A stretch of 64,000 bases of DNA from Lysobacter sp. MMG2 (GTDB lineage: Bacteria; Pseudomonadota; Gammaproteobacteria; Xanthomonadales; Xanthomonadaceae), in assembly GCF_016735495.2 (NCBI RefSeq), contig NZ_JAERQY020000003.1, positions 1 to 64,000 on the forward strand, written 5' to 3'. The notes below the pieces were generated by a model. The model had not been told where the DNA came from, ran no database searches, and saw nothing but the letters and a program-made list of their open reading frames with translations. A program made the position numbers and the translations under genes. Below are positions 22,601-30,568 of the stretch, one piece after another (position 1 is the stretch's first letter; each line of letters begins with the position of its first letter).

Positions 22601-24525
22601 CGGTCGTCGTGCGAGCGCAGCGCCTGGAGCACCTGCCAGACCACGGCATAGGTCTTGTTGTCGTTCAGGGCCTCGTGCGGCTCGATGCCGGCGGGGATCA
22701 CCACCGGCAGCACCACGTAGCCGCGCTTCTTGCCGGATGCCGTGCGCATCACACGACCAACGGACTGAACTACGTCCACCTGCGAGTTGCGTGGGGTCAG
22801 GAACAGCACGGCGTCCAGCGCGGGAACGTCAACGCCTTCGGACAGGCAACGCACGTTGCTCAGCACGCGACAGGTGTCGGGCGGCGTGGGGGCCTTCAGC
22901 CAGTCCAGCTTGGCCTCCTTCTCGCCGGCGTTCATGCCACCGTCCACGTGTTCGGCCTCGCAGGTTAGGCGGGCACCGTCCTCAATGTCCTCGGCGTCCT
23001 GATAGGCCTCCACCACCGCCTGGAACATGCCGGCGATTTCCTTGGAGCTGACCTTGTGGGTCTTGCCGCCCTTGCCCGGCTCGATGACCTGGCAGAACGC
23101 CACGGCGCGTTTCATGGGCTCCGGGGTAACGCTGCCATCCTCCTGGATGCCCAGCTTGGCGAGTGCCTTCCAGCAGCCGACGATCTTCGCCGCGTCGTCC
23201 ACCTTGAGCTGGTTGTTCTCGTCGGCCAGCAGCTTCTGCAGGCGACGGTTGATGTGGCTTTCCTCCACCGCCAGCACGATCACCTTGTAATCCACCAGCA
23301 GGCCGCGCTTGACCGCTTCGGAGAAGGTGATGAGGAACAGCTGCTTGCCGTACCACGCCTCGTTGTCCATCGAGTACAGCGCCACGTTGTCGCGCTCGGC
23401 CACGGCCTTGGCGCTGTCTCCGTAGATGCGCGGGGTGGCGGTCATGTACATACGCTTGGCGGAGCGGATGTAGCTGGCGTCGTGAACGCGCACGAACGCG
23501 CTTTCGTCATCGCCCTCAAAGGTGGCGCCGGTGGTGCGATGTGCCTCGTCGCAGACGATCAGGTCGAAGTCGGGCAGCCCGTGGCCATGCTGGGCATCGC
23601 GGATGACCTCGATGGAGTGGTAGGTGCTGAAGACCACCGTCATGTGTTCGTCGTCGTGGCGCAGGGCCGCGCCCTGGGCCAGCCGCTTTGCGTCCGTGGT
23701 CGCCGGGTAGCGCAGCTCGTGCGCTAGCGTCTGGACGGCGTCGTCCTCCTTGCGGCCGCGCTTCTTACCCACGTCGCTGTCGGAGCACACTGCGAAACTG
23801 TGCAGCGGAATGCCGCTCTCCTGCGTCCATTCGGTCAGGGTCTGCGACAGCAGCGACAGGCTGGGCACGAGGAACAGCACGCGCTTGGCCTTCCCTGCCA
23901 TAGCCTCGGCGATCTTGAGGCTGGTGAAGGTCTTACCGGTGCCGCAGGCCATGATCAGCTTGCCGCGGTCGGCGTCCTTCAGGCCGGCGATGACTTCTTT
24001 GAGAGCGGTCTCCTGGTGCGGGAGCAGGGACTTCTTCGCCTTGAGCACCGGCGCTTTACGAGGCTGGTACCGTGCCCAGTCGATCTGGCTCTCTTCTAGA
24101 TCGTGCAGGGTGATCTTGCTGACCGGCGGCTGCTGGTCGACCAGCGCGTTCTCTGCGTGGTCGGACCAGTGGTCGGTGCTGCTGACGATGATGCGATGGG
24201 TGAACGGCTTGCGCCCGGAAGCGGTAAAGAAGCTATCGATGTCCTTCTTCTGCAGCTTGTAGTCCGGGTCGTAGAACTTGCACTGGATGGCGTGGAACTC
24301 GCCGCTGCCAGCCACCTGGGCCACCAAGTCGATGCCATCGTCCTTGGCGGTGAAACCGTGGCCGGGCGCCCAGCTGGCCCAGGTCCAGACCTGGCTGTAG
24401 AGGTCGCGGTAGGTGGCTTCGTTGCGCAGGTAGGTGAGGATCAGCTCCTCGAAGTAGGTGCCCTTCTCCCGCTCGGTGACGGCGGCGGCGCGGTAGGTAG
24501 CGAGAAGCTGGGAGAGGGCTGTCAC
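19651..24525 (-). CDS. Type ISP restriction-modification enzyme
   Basis: A 1624-residue single-chain enzyme of the LlaGI/LlaBIII class. In order: an Mrr/PD-(D/E)xK nuclease (DGIDLVAQ near residue 62, IQCK near 82), an SF2 translocase (ACGTGKT near 195, DEAH near 324, MTATPR), a coupler, an N6-adenine methyltransferase (DPFTGTGTF near 918, NPPYS near 1027) and a C-terminal target-recognition domain. All catalytic motifs are intact. The enzyme would methylate one strand of an asymmetric site and cut unmethylated DNA after translocation. I chose the GTG start at 24523-24525 (reading MTALSQLLATYR) because it has AGGA upstream and matches the usual family start; an ATG at 24634 is possible. No separate S subunit is needed. 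Confidence 0.9.
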   Translation of the reverse strand: MTALSQLLATYRAAAVTEREKGTYFEELILTYLRNEATYRDLYSQVWTWASWAPGHGFTAKDDGIDLVAQVAGSGEFHAIQCKFYDPDYKLQKKDIDSFFTASGRKPFTHRIIVSSTDHWSDHAENALVDQQPPVSKITLHDLEESQIDWARYQPRKAPVLKAKKSLLPHQETALKEVIAGLKDADRGKLIMACGTGKTFTSLKIAEAMAGKAKRVLFLVPSLSLLSQTLTEWTQESGIPLHSFAVCSDSDVGKKRGRKEDDAVQTLAHELRYPATTDAKRLAQGAALRHDDEHMTVVFSTYHSIEVIRDAQHGHGLPDFDLIVCDEAHRTTGATFEGDDESAFVRVHDASYIRSAKRMYMTATPRIYGDSAKAVAERDNVALYSMDNEAWYGKQLFLITFSEAVKRGLLVDYKVIVLAVEESHINRRLQKLLADENNQLKVDDAAKIVGCWKALAKLGIQEDGSVTPEPMKRAVAFCQVIEPGKGGKTHKVSSKEIAGMFQAVVEAYQDAEDIEDGARLTCEAEHVDGGMNAGEKEAKLDWLKAPTPPDTCRVLSNVRCLSEGVDVPALDAVLFLTPRNSQVDVVQSVGRVMRTASGKKRGYVVLPVVIPAGIEPHEALNDNKTYAVVWQVLQALRSHDDRFDAMVNKLDLVGPDRSKMEVIAIADTVQRKASPLKDSSAKQAGKAKGKYAIGEKAEIYGPAPDQTQLEFEVGEIERALYAKVVDKCGNRHHWEDWANDIARIAQTHIDRIKALLEDPAQTAAREAFNEFASELRDDLNDKVSDAEVIEMLAQHLITKPVFEALFADYSFANHNPMSRAMQRVLDVLHEQHLGKEASTLQEFYDSVKLRAEGIESATGKQKIIVELYDKFFRNAFPKMTERLGIVYTPVEVVDFILHSVDHLLRREFDQTLGSEGVHILDPFTGTGTFITRLLQSGLLSPEQLPHKYKHEIHANELVLLAYYIAAINIEATYHSIAGGDYVPFEGICLTDTFQMYEKDDLVDQLLVDNSKRRKRQKKLDIRVIVGNPPYSVGQKDDNDAAANLQYPGLDARLQSTYVARSTGNPRSLYDSYIRAIRWASDRVGDAGVIGYVTNAGFVDGKAADGLRKCLAEEFSSLYVFHLRGNQRTSGETSRREGGKIFGSGSRAPIAISLLVKNPRATERGQIHFHDIGDYLSREDKLEKIAGYASVAGIQNWQSIIPDSHGDWVKKRDGGFQKFAPMGDKSKLAPIVVFAAYSSGVKTNRDAWAYNASRDKVSSNMHLMISSYNEAASGTAKFDVNDPTKIGWSWVLRGRQEKGFVGQFRPDGLVQAIYRPFNKSWMYYDPYFNENRYQMARIFPDGGGENIAIVVKQSWEGEGFPALIVDRVIDVQSSGGTQCFPLYVYDASEEKADASGLFGDVNGRGPRRRDAITDAGLAHFQSAYPEETIRKEDLFYYVYGLLHSPEYRERYADNLSKELPRIPRAKEVADFWAFSKAGRDLAHLHLKYETVEMYPLTVETKGALTDADYRVEKMKFAKKKDSETGKNVDDRSTVLYNAKITLKGIPEAAWEYVINGKAALDWVMERQGVREDKDSGIVNDANDWAIETMNNPKYPLELFRRVVTVSLETQKIVANLPALDIRDDG

Positions 24526-24657
24526 GGATACGGATCCTGGTGCGGCTGCGGAATCGAGTGGCCGGAGGGGCACGACGATGCACACGTCATTTAAAATCAA
24601 TGACATAGCACACAGCGATTGGTCCACCCCGGACAATCGATTCTAGGTGTTGGCACC

Positions 24658-26133
24658 TCAAAGGGCGAGGAGCCCGGACTGATTGCCGCTGAGAGCTTTT
24701 CCCGCACCCACGACGGCGACGGGCCAACCGGCTGCTGGCGGTGGGAGGACTTCGCACTCGCCAACGGGGGCAGCCAGGCGACGGATCAGGCGCGCCGATT
24801 CAAGCCGGTCCATGAAGTCGTTGATCGGCGTGTAGAAGTTTGGAATCCGGTCGTTCTCTTCGTCGGTGAATACCCAATAGGCGAGGCGATGCTTTGAAAT
24901 CCCGGCCCGGCGAGCTTCTGCTCGGTTGGCGTACTGGGCGACGAACAGTCGGTACAGAGCCTTCTCGTAGGGAAAGCTATGGCGGACCCAACTGGCAACG
25001 TCTCTCTGGTTGAAGCGGTCACCGGCAGAGCGCCTTGTCACAAAGTGGTCGTAGGCCAAGAGCTGCCAGAGCGCCGGATCTACTCCAAAAACCCAGGCAT
25101 CGCCGTGGACGGCCCGCAGGCATGCAGAACGCACTGCGGGTGGAGCGGAGTCCAATAGCGAGCTGACACGCTCTTCGGCAATCGCCTGGTATTCCCGAAG
25201 AATCCGCTCAATGCGAGCCGGCGACGTCAGACCCGCCAGTTGCGCGAGGTCGCCCGCGTGCTTTTCCCGCTCCCGCCGGCGGATGTAGGCTTTTCGGCCG
25301 TCCTTGTCCTTGGTTTCCTGAGCCTCACGCTCACGCCGCGCCTTGGCTGCCTTGATCAACTGATCCCGCTGTTGCGCTATCTCCTTGTTTCGCGCCGCAA
25401 TTTGCTCGTCCAACTCCTGCTTGGACGCGTGCCAATCCACGACCGCCTCGGGACACGATATCCAACTCCGATTTGCCGGATCGAAGAGGACCACCTGCTC
25501 AAAGGCCGCCAAGTCGTGCGGCGTGTCGCGGTGTAGGTGCGAGAGGTCTATTTCGACCATCCGACGCCCCTGCATCCGGACTCGGGCGGCCTTGCCGTCG
25601 TCGACGGCGTGGGTGACACGGATCTCAATGAGCAGCTCGCCGAGCCCGTCCTGTGCATAGACATCAGGTTGGTATGTCCCAAACGACCGCTCAACCTCGA
25701 TGTCGCGTAATCCGACGAGGCGCGCCGGGCAATCGATCTGTCGCCCCCAGTGGAGCCGCCCCTCGTCATCTCGGGCATGGGGCGGATTGGGCATGTCGAC
25801 AAAATCTCCAATCCACGCTGGGATCACCAGTTCCTGGCGCTCGGCAATCAGCTGCTTAGCTCGCAGGTGGATGCCTGTTTCACGACCGGTCTGGCAGCCG
25901 GTTTCGATCAAGTGGGCGAAGTGGGGCCGCTTGCGCCGGCTCTCCTGGGCTTTTGCTACCAAAGGGGCATGGCACCCCGGGCAGAGGCAGCCGCAGGCCT
26001 TCCCCTTGGCGACCTCCCCGGGAGCCCAGACCCGACCATCCCGCAGTCCAAATGGGACTCGAAATCCGCCCCGCCTTGAGAACGGGTTGGTGGACGCATT
26101 GCTAAGCGTGAACGGCTCTGGGATGGTGTCCAA
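24658..26133 (-). CDS. CoiA-like putative nuclease with zinc motif and coiled coil
   Basis: A 491-residue protein. Near residue 50 it has CLCPGCHAPL and then RPHFAHL near 70, the treble-clef-like N-terminus of competence protein CoiA and related nucleases. Near residue 148 it has YQPDVYA followed by ELLIEIRVTH, which fits the PD-(D/E)xK core of these proteins, although the Lys position is Arg. Residues 235-310 form a charged coiled coil (ASKQELDEQIAARNKE...). The start is taken as TTG at 26131-26133 with AAGGAAA upstream, because no ATG fits; this also avoids overlap with the divergent gene at 26179. It is the first gene of the long minus-strand run that continues into the type ISP gene 132 bases on, suggesting a defence role. 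Confidence 0.65.
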   Translation of the reverse strand: MDTIPEPFTLSNASTNPFSRRGGFRVPFGLRDGRVWAPGEVAKGKACGCLCPGCHAPLVAKAQESRRKRPHFAHLIETGCQTGRETGIHLRAKQLIAERQELVIPAWIGDFVDMPNPPHARDDEGRLHWGRQIDCPARLVGLRDIEVERSFGTYQPDVYAQDGLGELLIEIRVTHAVDDGKAARVRMQGRRMVEIDLSHLHRDTPHDLAAFEQVVLFDPANRSWISCPEAVVDWHASKQELDEQIAARNKEIAQQRDQLIKAAKARREREAQETKDKDGRKAYIRRREREKHAGDLAQLAGLTSPARIERILREYQAIAEERVSSLLDSAPPAVRSACLRAVHGDAWVFGVDPALWQLLAYDHFVTRRSAGDRFNQRDVASWVRHSFPYEKALYRLFVAQYANRAEARRAGISKHRLAYWVFTDEENDRIPNFYTPINDFMDRLESARLIRRLAAPVGECEVLPPPAAGWPVAVVGAGKALSGNQSGLLAL

Positions 26134-26178
26134 GGTGCTTTCCTTGATCGGAGGGAAAGCAAAAAGTCGCGGTAAGCC

Positions 26179-27237
26179 ATGGACGCAAACAGGTCTAATC
26201 CCGCCCAATCCTGTAATCCACAGGTTGAATCCCTGCGACTGGCGCTTGAATGGCTGGACAGGGAGGGTGGCCAGCAACGAAACGCGCGGGTACTCAGGGA
26301 GCTGATCGAGGCGACTGTCACCGCCCTGTCGCGCGGCGACGCGCCCCCCGAAAAGGACACCACCACTCTCAGGGATCTATTGCAGCAGTTGGATGGGGAC
26401 AAGGACGGGGCTTGGTCGAAGCCGTTCCGGGCAAAGGAATTGGCCAACTGGTGGGATGCGCGAGCAGAACAGTTGCGTCAGGTGTGCAGCGTGCGTGGAT
26501 GCGGCTGGACGCCAAAGCTTGTGGTCAAAACTGGCGGCGGGCGGGGCCTTCCCTCACGCCTGTCATTCGAGTTTCATCCGTCCGGTGAGGCTGAACCCGA
26601 AGCCGGCACGACGACGCCGGAGTCCAACGCGATCCTCGTGCGTTATCAGATGGATCCCGCCAAGCCGGCGTGGTGGCTGCGCCTGCTGGTCGGAAGTCGC
26701 CCCTTCCCCGTGCAGTCCTGGCGCGGCTACGTGCTGCTCGGGACCGCGGCGCTGAACATCGTGCTGATCGGGCTCATCTGGTTGGGGATCTACGCTTCGT
26801 GGTCACGGGACCAACCAATCACCACCGCGGCGGTTGCCCAACTGGCTGCGGCGCTGCTAGTAACTGCAGGGCTGTGGTGGCTTTCCGAACCAATTCGCCA
26901 GCTTCCAACTCAGCGGGTCACGATGGCCGGCCCTTCATTCCTGGCACTGAGTGAACTCTATGGTCAGCTTCGAACGATGCCGGCGACGGGTCGCAACCTG
27001 AAATCACGTGAATTCGCCGTCGTCCGCCATTGGGCCACCTGTCCGATCTGCTCAGCGGAAGTGGACTTGGACTCGGGTCGCTCTGCTTTCCCTGATCGCC
27101 TGATCGGCCGCTGCCATGATGCTCCGTTGGAGCACGTCTTCTCGTTCGATCCGGTGCGTTTGGTGGGGCTGCCATTGAGGCGAGACGCCCACCGCGGGGT
27201 GGGTGAACCATCAGGCGATCAAAAAAACGAAACCTAG
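26179..27237 (+). CDS. Membrane protein with C-terminal zinc-ribbon-like motif
   Basis: A 352-residue protein of unknown family. Residues 1-180 are soluble and partly helical (SLRLALEWLDREG; ELIEATVTALSRG). Two membrane segments follow at about 183-205 (YVLLGTAALNIVLIGLIWLG) and 217-237 (AVAQLAAALLVTAGLWWL). Near residue 287 comes CPIC, with a further Cys-His (GRCHD) near 314, like half of a zinc ribbon. It is divergent from the CoiA-like gene with 45 bases between starts, and a hairpin follows its stop. A sensor plus membrane-effector role in defence is conceivable but not shown. Confidence 0.65.
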   Translation: MDANRSNPAQSCNPQVESLRLALEWLDREGGQQRNARVLRELIEATVTALSRGDAPPEKDTTTLRDLLQQLDGDKDGAWSKPFRAKELANWWDARAEQLRQVCSVRGCGWTPKLVVKTGGGRGLPSRLSFEFHPSGEAEPEAGTTTPESNAILVRYQMDPAKPAWWLRLLVGSRPFPVQSWRGYVLLGTAALNIVLIGLIWLGIYASWSRDQPITTAAVAQLAAALLVTAGLWWLSEPIRQLPTQRVTMAGPSFLALSELYGQLRTMPATGRNLKSREFAVVRHWATCPICSAEVDLDSGRSAFPDRLIGRCHDAPLEHVFSFDPVRLVGLPLRRDAHRGVGEPSGDQKNET

Positions 27238-27248
27238 ACCGCACCCGC

Positions 27249-27270
27249 CAGCCCGCACAAACGCGGGCTG
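27249..27270 (+). terminator. Hairpin after the membrane-protein gene
   Basis: CAGCCCGC and GCGGGCTG pair around ACAAAC, 11 bases after the stop codon at 27237. The T-rich tract (CTTTATT) is 10 bases away, so this is a moderate terminator. On the minus strand it is downstream of the 34-residue gene and could serve both. Confidence 0.6.
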
Positions 27271-27284
27271 ACGGATCGGCTTTA

Positions 27285-27389
27285 TTAGCTTGCTTCTTCC
27301 TTGTGCCTTGCGTGCATGCGTTGTAGATACACGCCCAAGCCGAACATGGCGAAGCCATAGACAACGACACCGCCGATAACCTTCAGCAT
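27285..27389 (-). CDS. 34-residue single-pass membrane microprotein
   Basis: ATG at 27387-27389 starts MLKVIGGVVVYGFAMFGLGV, a membrane segment, followed by the basic-acidic tail YLQRMHARHKEEAS. A near-perfect ribosome binding site GGAGGAAG lies 6 bases upstream, much better than expected by chance. It ends at TAA 27285-27287. It sits downstream of a 55-residue gene in the same orientation. Function unknown; such microproteins are often membrane regulators or toxins. Confidence 0.6.
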   Translation of the reverse strand: MLKVIGGVVVYGFAMFGLGVYLQRMHARHKEEAS

Positions 27390-27444
27390 CGCAACTTCCT
27401 CCAACTCAGATGCAGCGGCCCTTGGCCTTTGAGATAGATATTGC

Positions 27445-27612
27445 TCAGGTACTCGCCTCGATGAAGCAGAAGGCTTCTGCCTGCGCCTGGGTCAATCCGC
27501 CCCGGACGAAGTACTTGATAAACTCCGCGTTTTCGCTGTTATCGTCATTGGATAGCACGTCTTCTACCCAAGTCACCTCATCGGACGTGAGGCCGTACCT
27601 GATTGCCCCCAT
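27445..27612 (-). CDS. 55-residue acidic hypothetical protein
   Basis: ATG at 27610-27612, reading MGAIRYGLTSDEVTWVEDVL, with NAEFIKYFVRGGLTQAQAEAF later. It has the amphipathic pattern of a small helical domain and ends in TGA at 27445-27447. It lies 9 bases after the stop of the recombination-type gene ending at 27622, which supports co-transcription. GGGG lies upstream of the ATG. Function unknown. Confidence 0.6.
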   Translation of the reverse strand: MGAIRYGLTSDEVTWVEDVLSNDDNSENAEFIKYFVRGGLTQAQAEAFCFIEAST

Positions 27613-27621
27613 ACGCCCCTA

Positions 27622-28524
27622 TTACCCGCTCGCCAATCGAGTGACCTTGCCATCCAACTTGCCCCGCAAGTTCGATGCGGGCAAGTCTTGGAGCGTATCG
27701 GCAACCACCGGATGCGCATCCTGCGGATAGAACTCTTCAACTACCGCAGGCACATCCTCCGCCGAGTCCTCGAACGCCCCGTTCGCGAACCCACGCCGGG
27801 CCGCTTCGTCCAGCGCCTCCTGGTCCACGCCAATCGTCCTGCGTACCTCATCCTTCTGGATGGCCTCGGCAATGGCCTGCTCCAGCGTGAGACCTGACCG
27901 GACGACCAAATCCACGTAGAAGATGGCTGAGCGATGACTCATGGCCGTCGACTTGCCCCGCAGCTTCAGCTCCAGCGGCATGCAGGCAAGCCGACGACCC
28001 GAGACGGCACTGAAGTACTGCAGCCGCGCGGCAAGGGTGCGGATGGTGTTGAACGAAGTGGTACGGAGCACGAAGCTGCCCAGAGCGTCGTCCTCACCAT
28101 CCCCTACCACCACGTTCAGGCGGGCATATGCCTTGCAGTCACCCATCGCAAAAGGACAGGTATCAGGCCCAGGACACGGATGCTGACTCACCCCTTCCTT
28201 CTCCATCCGCCGACACGTTTCCCCATTGCCTACACACCGAGGCCGACCAGTGTTGCGGTCGAACAAGGAGTAATCGGCCCGCAGGTTGAGTGCCGGATCG
28301 TTGAAGAGCATCCGTACGGGAATGGAGCGGAGCTTCTGCCCTTCTGCCGCTCGCCTCAACTGCTCATCCAAGGGGTGCAGCACCCAACCGTCCCGGTTTT
28401 GCACCTGGCTGGTCAGTGTGAACTGGTCGTCCTTCTCCGGCAGACGCTTTCCATTGCGCTCCACAACCCGTCCGATGGAGATCCGCCCGACCACAGGCGG
28501 GGTGATCACAAGACCTCTCAGCAT
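27622..28524 (-). CDS. Cysteine-rich metal-binding protein of a phage-type recombination module
   Basis: A 300-residue protein. It has a cysteine cluster at about residues 96-130: RCVGNGETCRR, then HPCPGPDTCPF and GDCKAYARL, five or six cysteines likely to bind zinc or iron-sulfur. Proteins with this pattern, often labelled hydrolase or metal-binding protein, are found beside YqaJ and DUF932 genes in integrative elements. The start at 28522-28524 has AGGAG 7 bases upstream. It overlaps the YqaJ gene by 7 bases, so translation is likely coupled. It may be the partner (annealase or mediator) of the YqaJ exonuclease; that role is inferred. Confidence 0.7.
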   Translation of the reverse strand: MLRGLVITPPVVGRISIGRVVERNGKRLPEKDDQFTLTSQVQNRDGWVLHPLDEQLRRAAEGQKLRSIPVRMLFNDPALNLRADYSLFDRNTGRPRCVGNGETCRRMEKEGVSQHPCPGPDTCPFAMGDCKAYARLNVVVGDGEDDALGSFVLRTTSFNTIRTLAARLQYFSAVSGRRLACMPLELKLRGKSTAMSHRSAIFYVDLVVRSGLTLEQAIAEAIQKDEVRRTIGVDQEALDEAARRGFANGAFEDSAEDVPAVVEEFYPQDAHPVVADTLQDLPASNLRGKLDGKVTRLASG

Positions 28525-29513
28525 GTCGCACTCCTTTCAGTCGATTCGGTCTGACGCGAGAGCAAGAACCGGCGCGAGCCGGGGGCGGTCACGGTGTATC
28601 GGGCTGCGATGTCGGGATGCTCTGCCGCCAATCCCTTCGTATCGATCCGAGCTCCATCCTTGGCCCGCTTGAAGGTCACCATGCCGTTGGCAAAAGCTGC
28701 CTTGGAGGCATCGCCCATGGCCTGCTGGATGACCTGCTTAAGGCGCTCGGCCTCCCGCTCCTTGGCTGCGATCTCCATATCCAGGTCCGCCAAGGCATCG
28801 AACGTGTTGCCAAGTTCCGCATCCCCGGTGAAGTCCAACGTTGCATCGTTACCCCGGTACAGGTGACGCAGCGCTCGCGCGGCCGATTCGCTGCCATCCG
28901 CAGGCGGGGGCGTGTCGGTCTCGACAAAGCCCCAGAAGTGACTTTCGAGCACCATCAGCCGGGCGATGATTTCGTCATCCCGGTTGATACGGTGGATCTC
29001 CAGCTTCTGCCCACAGAGCAGGACGGCCACGTCCGCCGCGGGCTTGCCGGTCACGGCTAGCTGGTGCTGCACCTGGAGCTGGACGTACTCAGGAACCCCG
29101 TCCTTCCAGAGCTTCGAACCGAACTCACCCGCGGTTTTGCATTCCAGGATCTGCACGTCGGGACTGCCCACCACTTCCCGGTCGATGTTCGCCAGCATGA
29201 ATGGCATCGTCGGATGTTGGAGCACGGCGTTGAGCCTTCTGACCTTCCGGTTGGTCTTCTGCTGATAGGCCACGGCAACATACGGTTCCAGCAAGGTCCC
29301 CCAGAACCGGGGATCGTCCATGCCTTGATGATCGCCGGTTGAATCATTCCGGCCGGTCTTTTCCAGCCACAGCTCCAATTGGCTCTTGTACGGGTTCAGC
29401 CCAACTGCAGCAGCCGCGTCGGAGCTCCCGATGCCCCCCTTGCGGACTTCCAGCCACTGGTCACGATCAAGCGCCCGGGTATCAGCCAGGCGCAGTGCGG
29501 TTTGCGTTTTCAT
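28518..29513 (-). CDS. YqaJ viral recombinase family exonuclease
   Basis: A 331-residue protein. RDQWLEVRKGGIGSSDAAAAVGLNPY near residue 17 is the family signature, the Glu in WGTLLEP near 73, Asp in NIDREV near 110, and LECKTA near 122 give the E/D...ExK active site of lambda-type exonucleases. A C-terminal coiled coil (DMEIAAKEREAERLKQVIQQ) is also typical. GGAGGA lies 7 bases before the ATG. Together with the Cys-rich and DUF932 genes it forms a phage-type homologous recombination module. A strong hairpin lies 20 bases upstream of the start. Confidence 0.9.
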   Translation of the reverse strand: MKTQTALRLADTRALDRDQWLEVRKGGIGSSDAAAAVGLNPYKSQLELWLEKTGRNDSTGDHQGMDDPRFWGTLLEPYVAVAYQQKTNRKVRRLNAVLQHPTMPFMLANIDREVVGSPDVQILECKTAGEFGSKLWKDGVPEYVQLQVQHQLAVTGKPAADVAVLLCGQKLEIHRINRDDEIIARLMVLESHFWGFVETDTPPPADGSESAARALRHLYRGNDATLDFTGDAELGNTFDALADLDMEIAAKEREAERLKQVIQQAMGDASKAAFANGMVTFKRAKDGARIDTKGLAAEHPDIAARYTVTAPGSRRFLLSRQTESTERSATC

Positions 29514-29532
29514 CTCAATCCTCCGAAAAGCA

Positions 29533-29557
29533 AACGCCCGGCTCTAGGCCGGGCGTT
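29533..29557 (-). promoter_or_regulatory. Strong hairpin in the leader of the YqaJ gene
   Basis: AACGCCCGGC and GCCGGGCGTT form a perfect 10-bp stem around TCTAG, between the DUF932 stop (29583) and the YqaJ start (29513). There is no T-run, so it may reduce readthrough, protect an RNA end, or control translation. A similar hairpin precedes the DUF932 gene. Confidence 0.55.
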
Positions 29558-29582
29558 ATGGCGCGTTGGACAAATTGATACC

Positions 29583-30539
29583 TCAGGACAACAAATCCAG
29601 AACTTCCTCCCAGGCCTTGTGCTTGATCTGCGCACCGTGCCCAAACCAAGCCGCATCGCGGCGGTAGTCGTCGCTACGCGCCCTGCGGTGGTGATCCACG
29701 AACTCGGTGACGCTGTTCAGCAGACCCCAAGCCGTTCCTCGGCTGGACGTCAACATCGCGCCCCGTCCACCTCCTTCGTACAGGGCACGGACATTTGCCA
29801 AAGCCTGTTCGTTGACCACGTCCGCCTTGCCGTTCGGGACCTGATAGGTGAGCACGCGGCGCAGCAGCCCTTCGACGGTGTCCGGATCCACGGGGCACTC
29901 CACCAACGCCTTCATTCGGGCCACAAAGCCGTCCCACGATGAGACCGTGATTCCGAGTTGGCGTTTGACCATGTCCGCATCGAAGTGACTGCGGTGCGGC
30001 ACCTTGATCGCACCGGTGGCGCCGCCCAGCGCAACCCGCAATGTGTTGTTGCATACCACTCGGACGGATGTGAACTGGGCCGTGGTGGCAAGCGTCCCAT
30101 CACATGCCGTGGCGAGCAGCAGGTACCCATCCACTCGGTCACGCCCCTTGAGTACGGTGCTCTGCCCCGTTCGGGCCAACGCCCAGAACTTGCGCCCCTC
30201 GCGCAGGACGCCAGCCGTTTCCAGCTCGAAGCCACTGTGGGTGGTCAGGTCGCGATAGAACTCCAGGATCTCCCCGGGCTGGACGACCTTGAAACGCCTA
30301 CTGACCACAGCCAAGGGAGCCTTGGAGTCGGAGCGATACAGCACCTTCTGCTCAGGAAAGGCGTTGATGACGCCCACGTTGTTGCTTCCCGAGATGTAGC
30401 GAACCTCCGATTCCTGGATCTCCCAGTCCATGCCGGCCTGCTCCCTCCACACTTCGATCGGCTGCTGCGCGGCCAGCTTGTTGCCAAGGCCGTGCCAGGG
30501 CCTCTCCCCGGTGTAGGCCATCGTTTGTACCAAGTGCAT
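29583..30539 (-). CDS. DUF932 family protein
   Basis: A 318-residue protein matching DUF932 (phage/plasmid-like TIGR03299 family): MAYTGERPWHGLG near the N-terminus, VVSRRFKVVQPGEILEFYRDL near 85, RVVCNNTLRVAL near 170 and TAWGLLNSVTEFVDHHRRAR near 275 are characteristic. Its biochemical role is not established; it is common in phages, plasmids and integrative elements beside YqaJ nucleases. I use the ATG at 30537-30539 since GAGGAA lies 6 bases upstream, rather than the ATG 24 bases earlier. Confidence 0.85.
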   Translation of the reverse strand: MHLVQTMAYTGERPWHGLGNKLAAQQPIEVWREQAGMDWEIQESEVRYISGSNNVGVINAFPEQKVLYRSDSKAPLAVVSRRFKVVQPGEILEFYRDLTTHSGFELETAGVLREGRKFWALARTGQSTVLKGRDRVDGYLLLATACDGTLATTAQFTSVRVVCNNTLRVALGGATGAIKVPHRSHFDADMVKRQLGITVSSWDGFVARMKALVECPVDPDTVEGLLRRVLTYQVPNGKADVVNEQALANVRALYEGGGRGAMLTSSRGTAWGLLNSVTEFVDHHRRARSDDYRRDAAWFGHGAQIKHKAWEEVLDLLS

Positions 30540-30568
30540 ATCGAATTCCTCAATTGGCGGCATAAACG

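Noticed and set aside
27410-27730. A 106-residue plus-strand gene
   Set aside because: It is antisense to the better supported 55-residue gene and to the C-terminus of the Cys-rich protein, and has no ribosome binding site.
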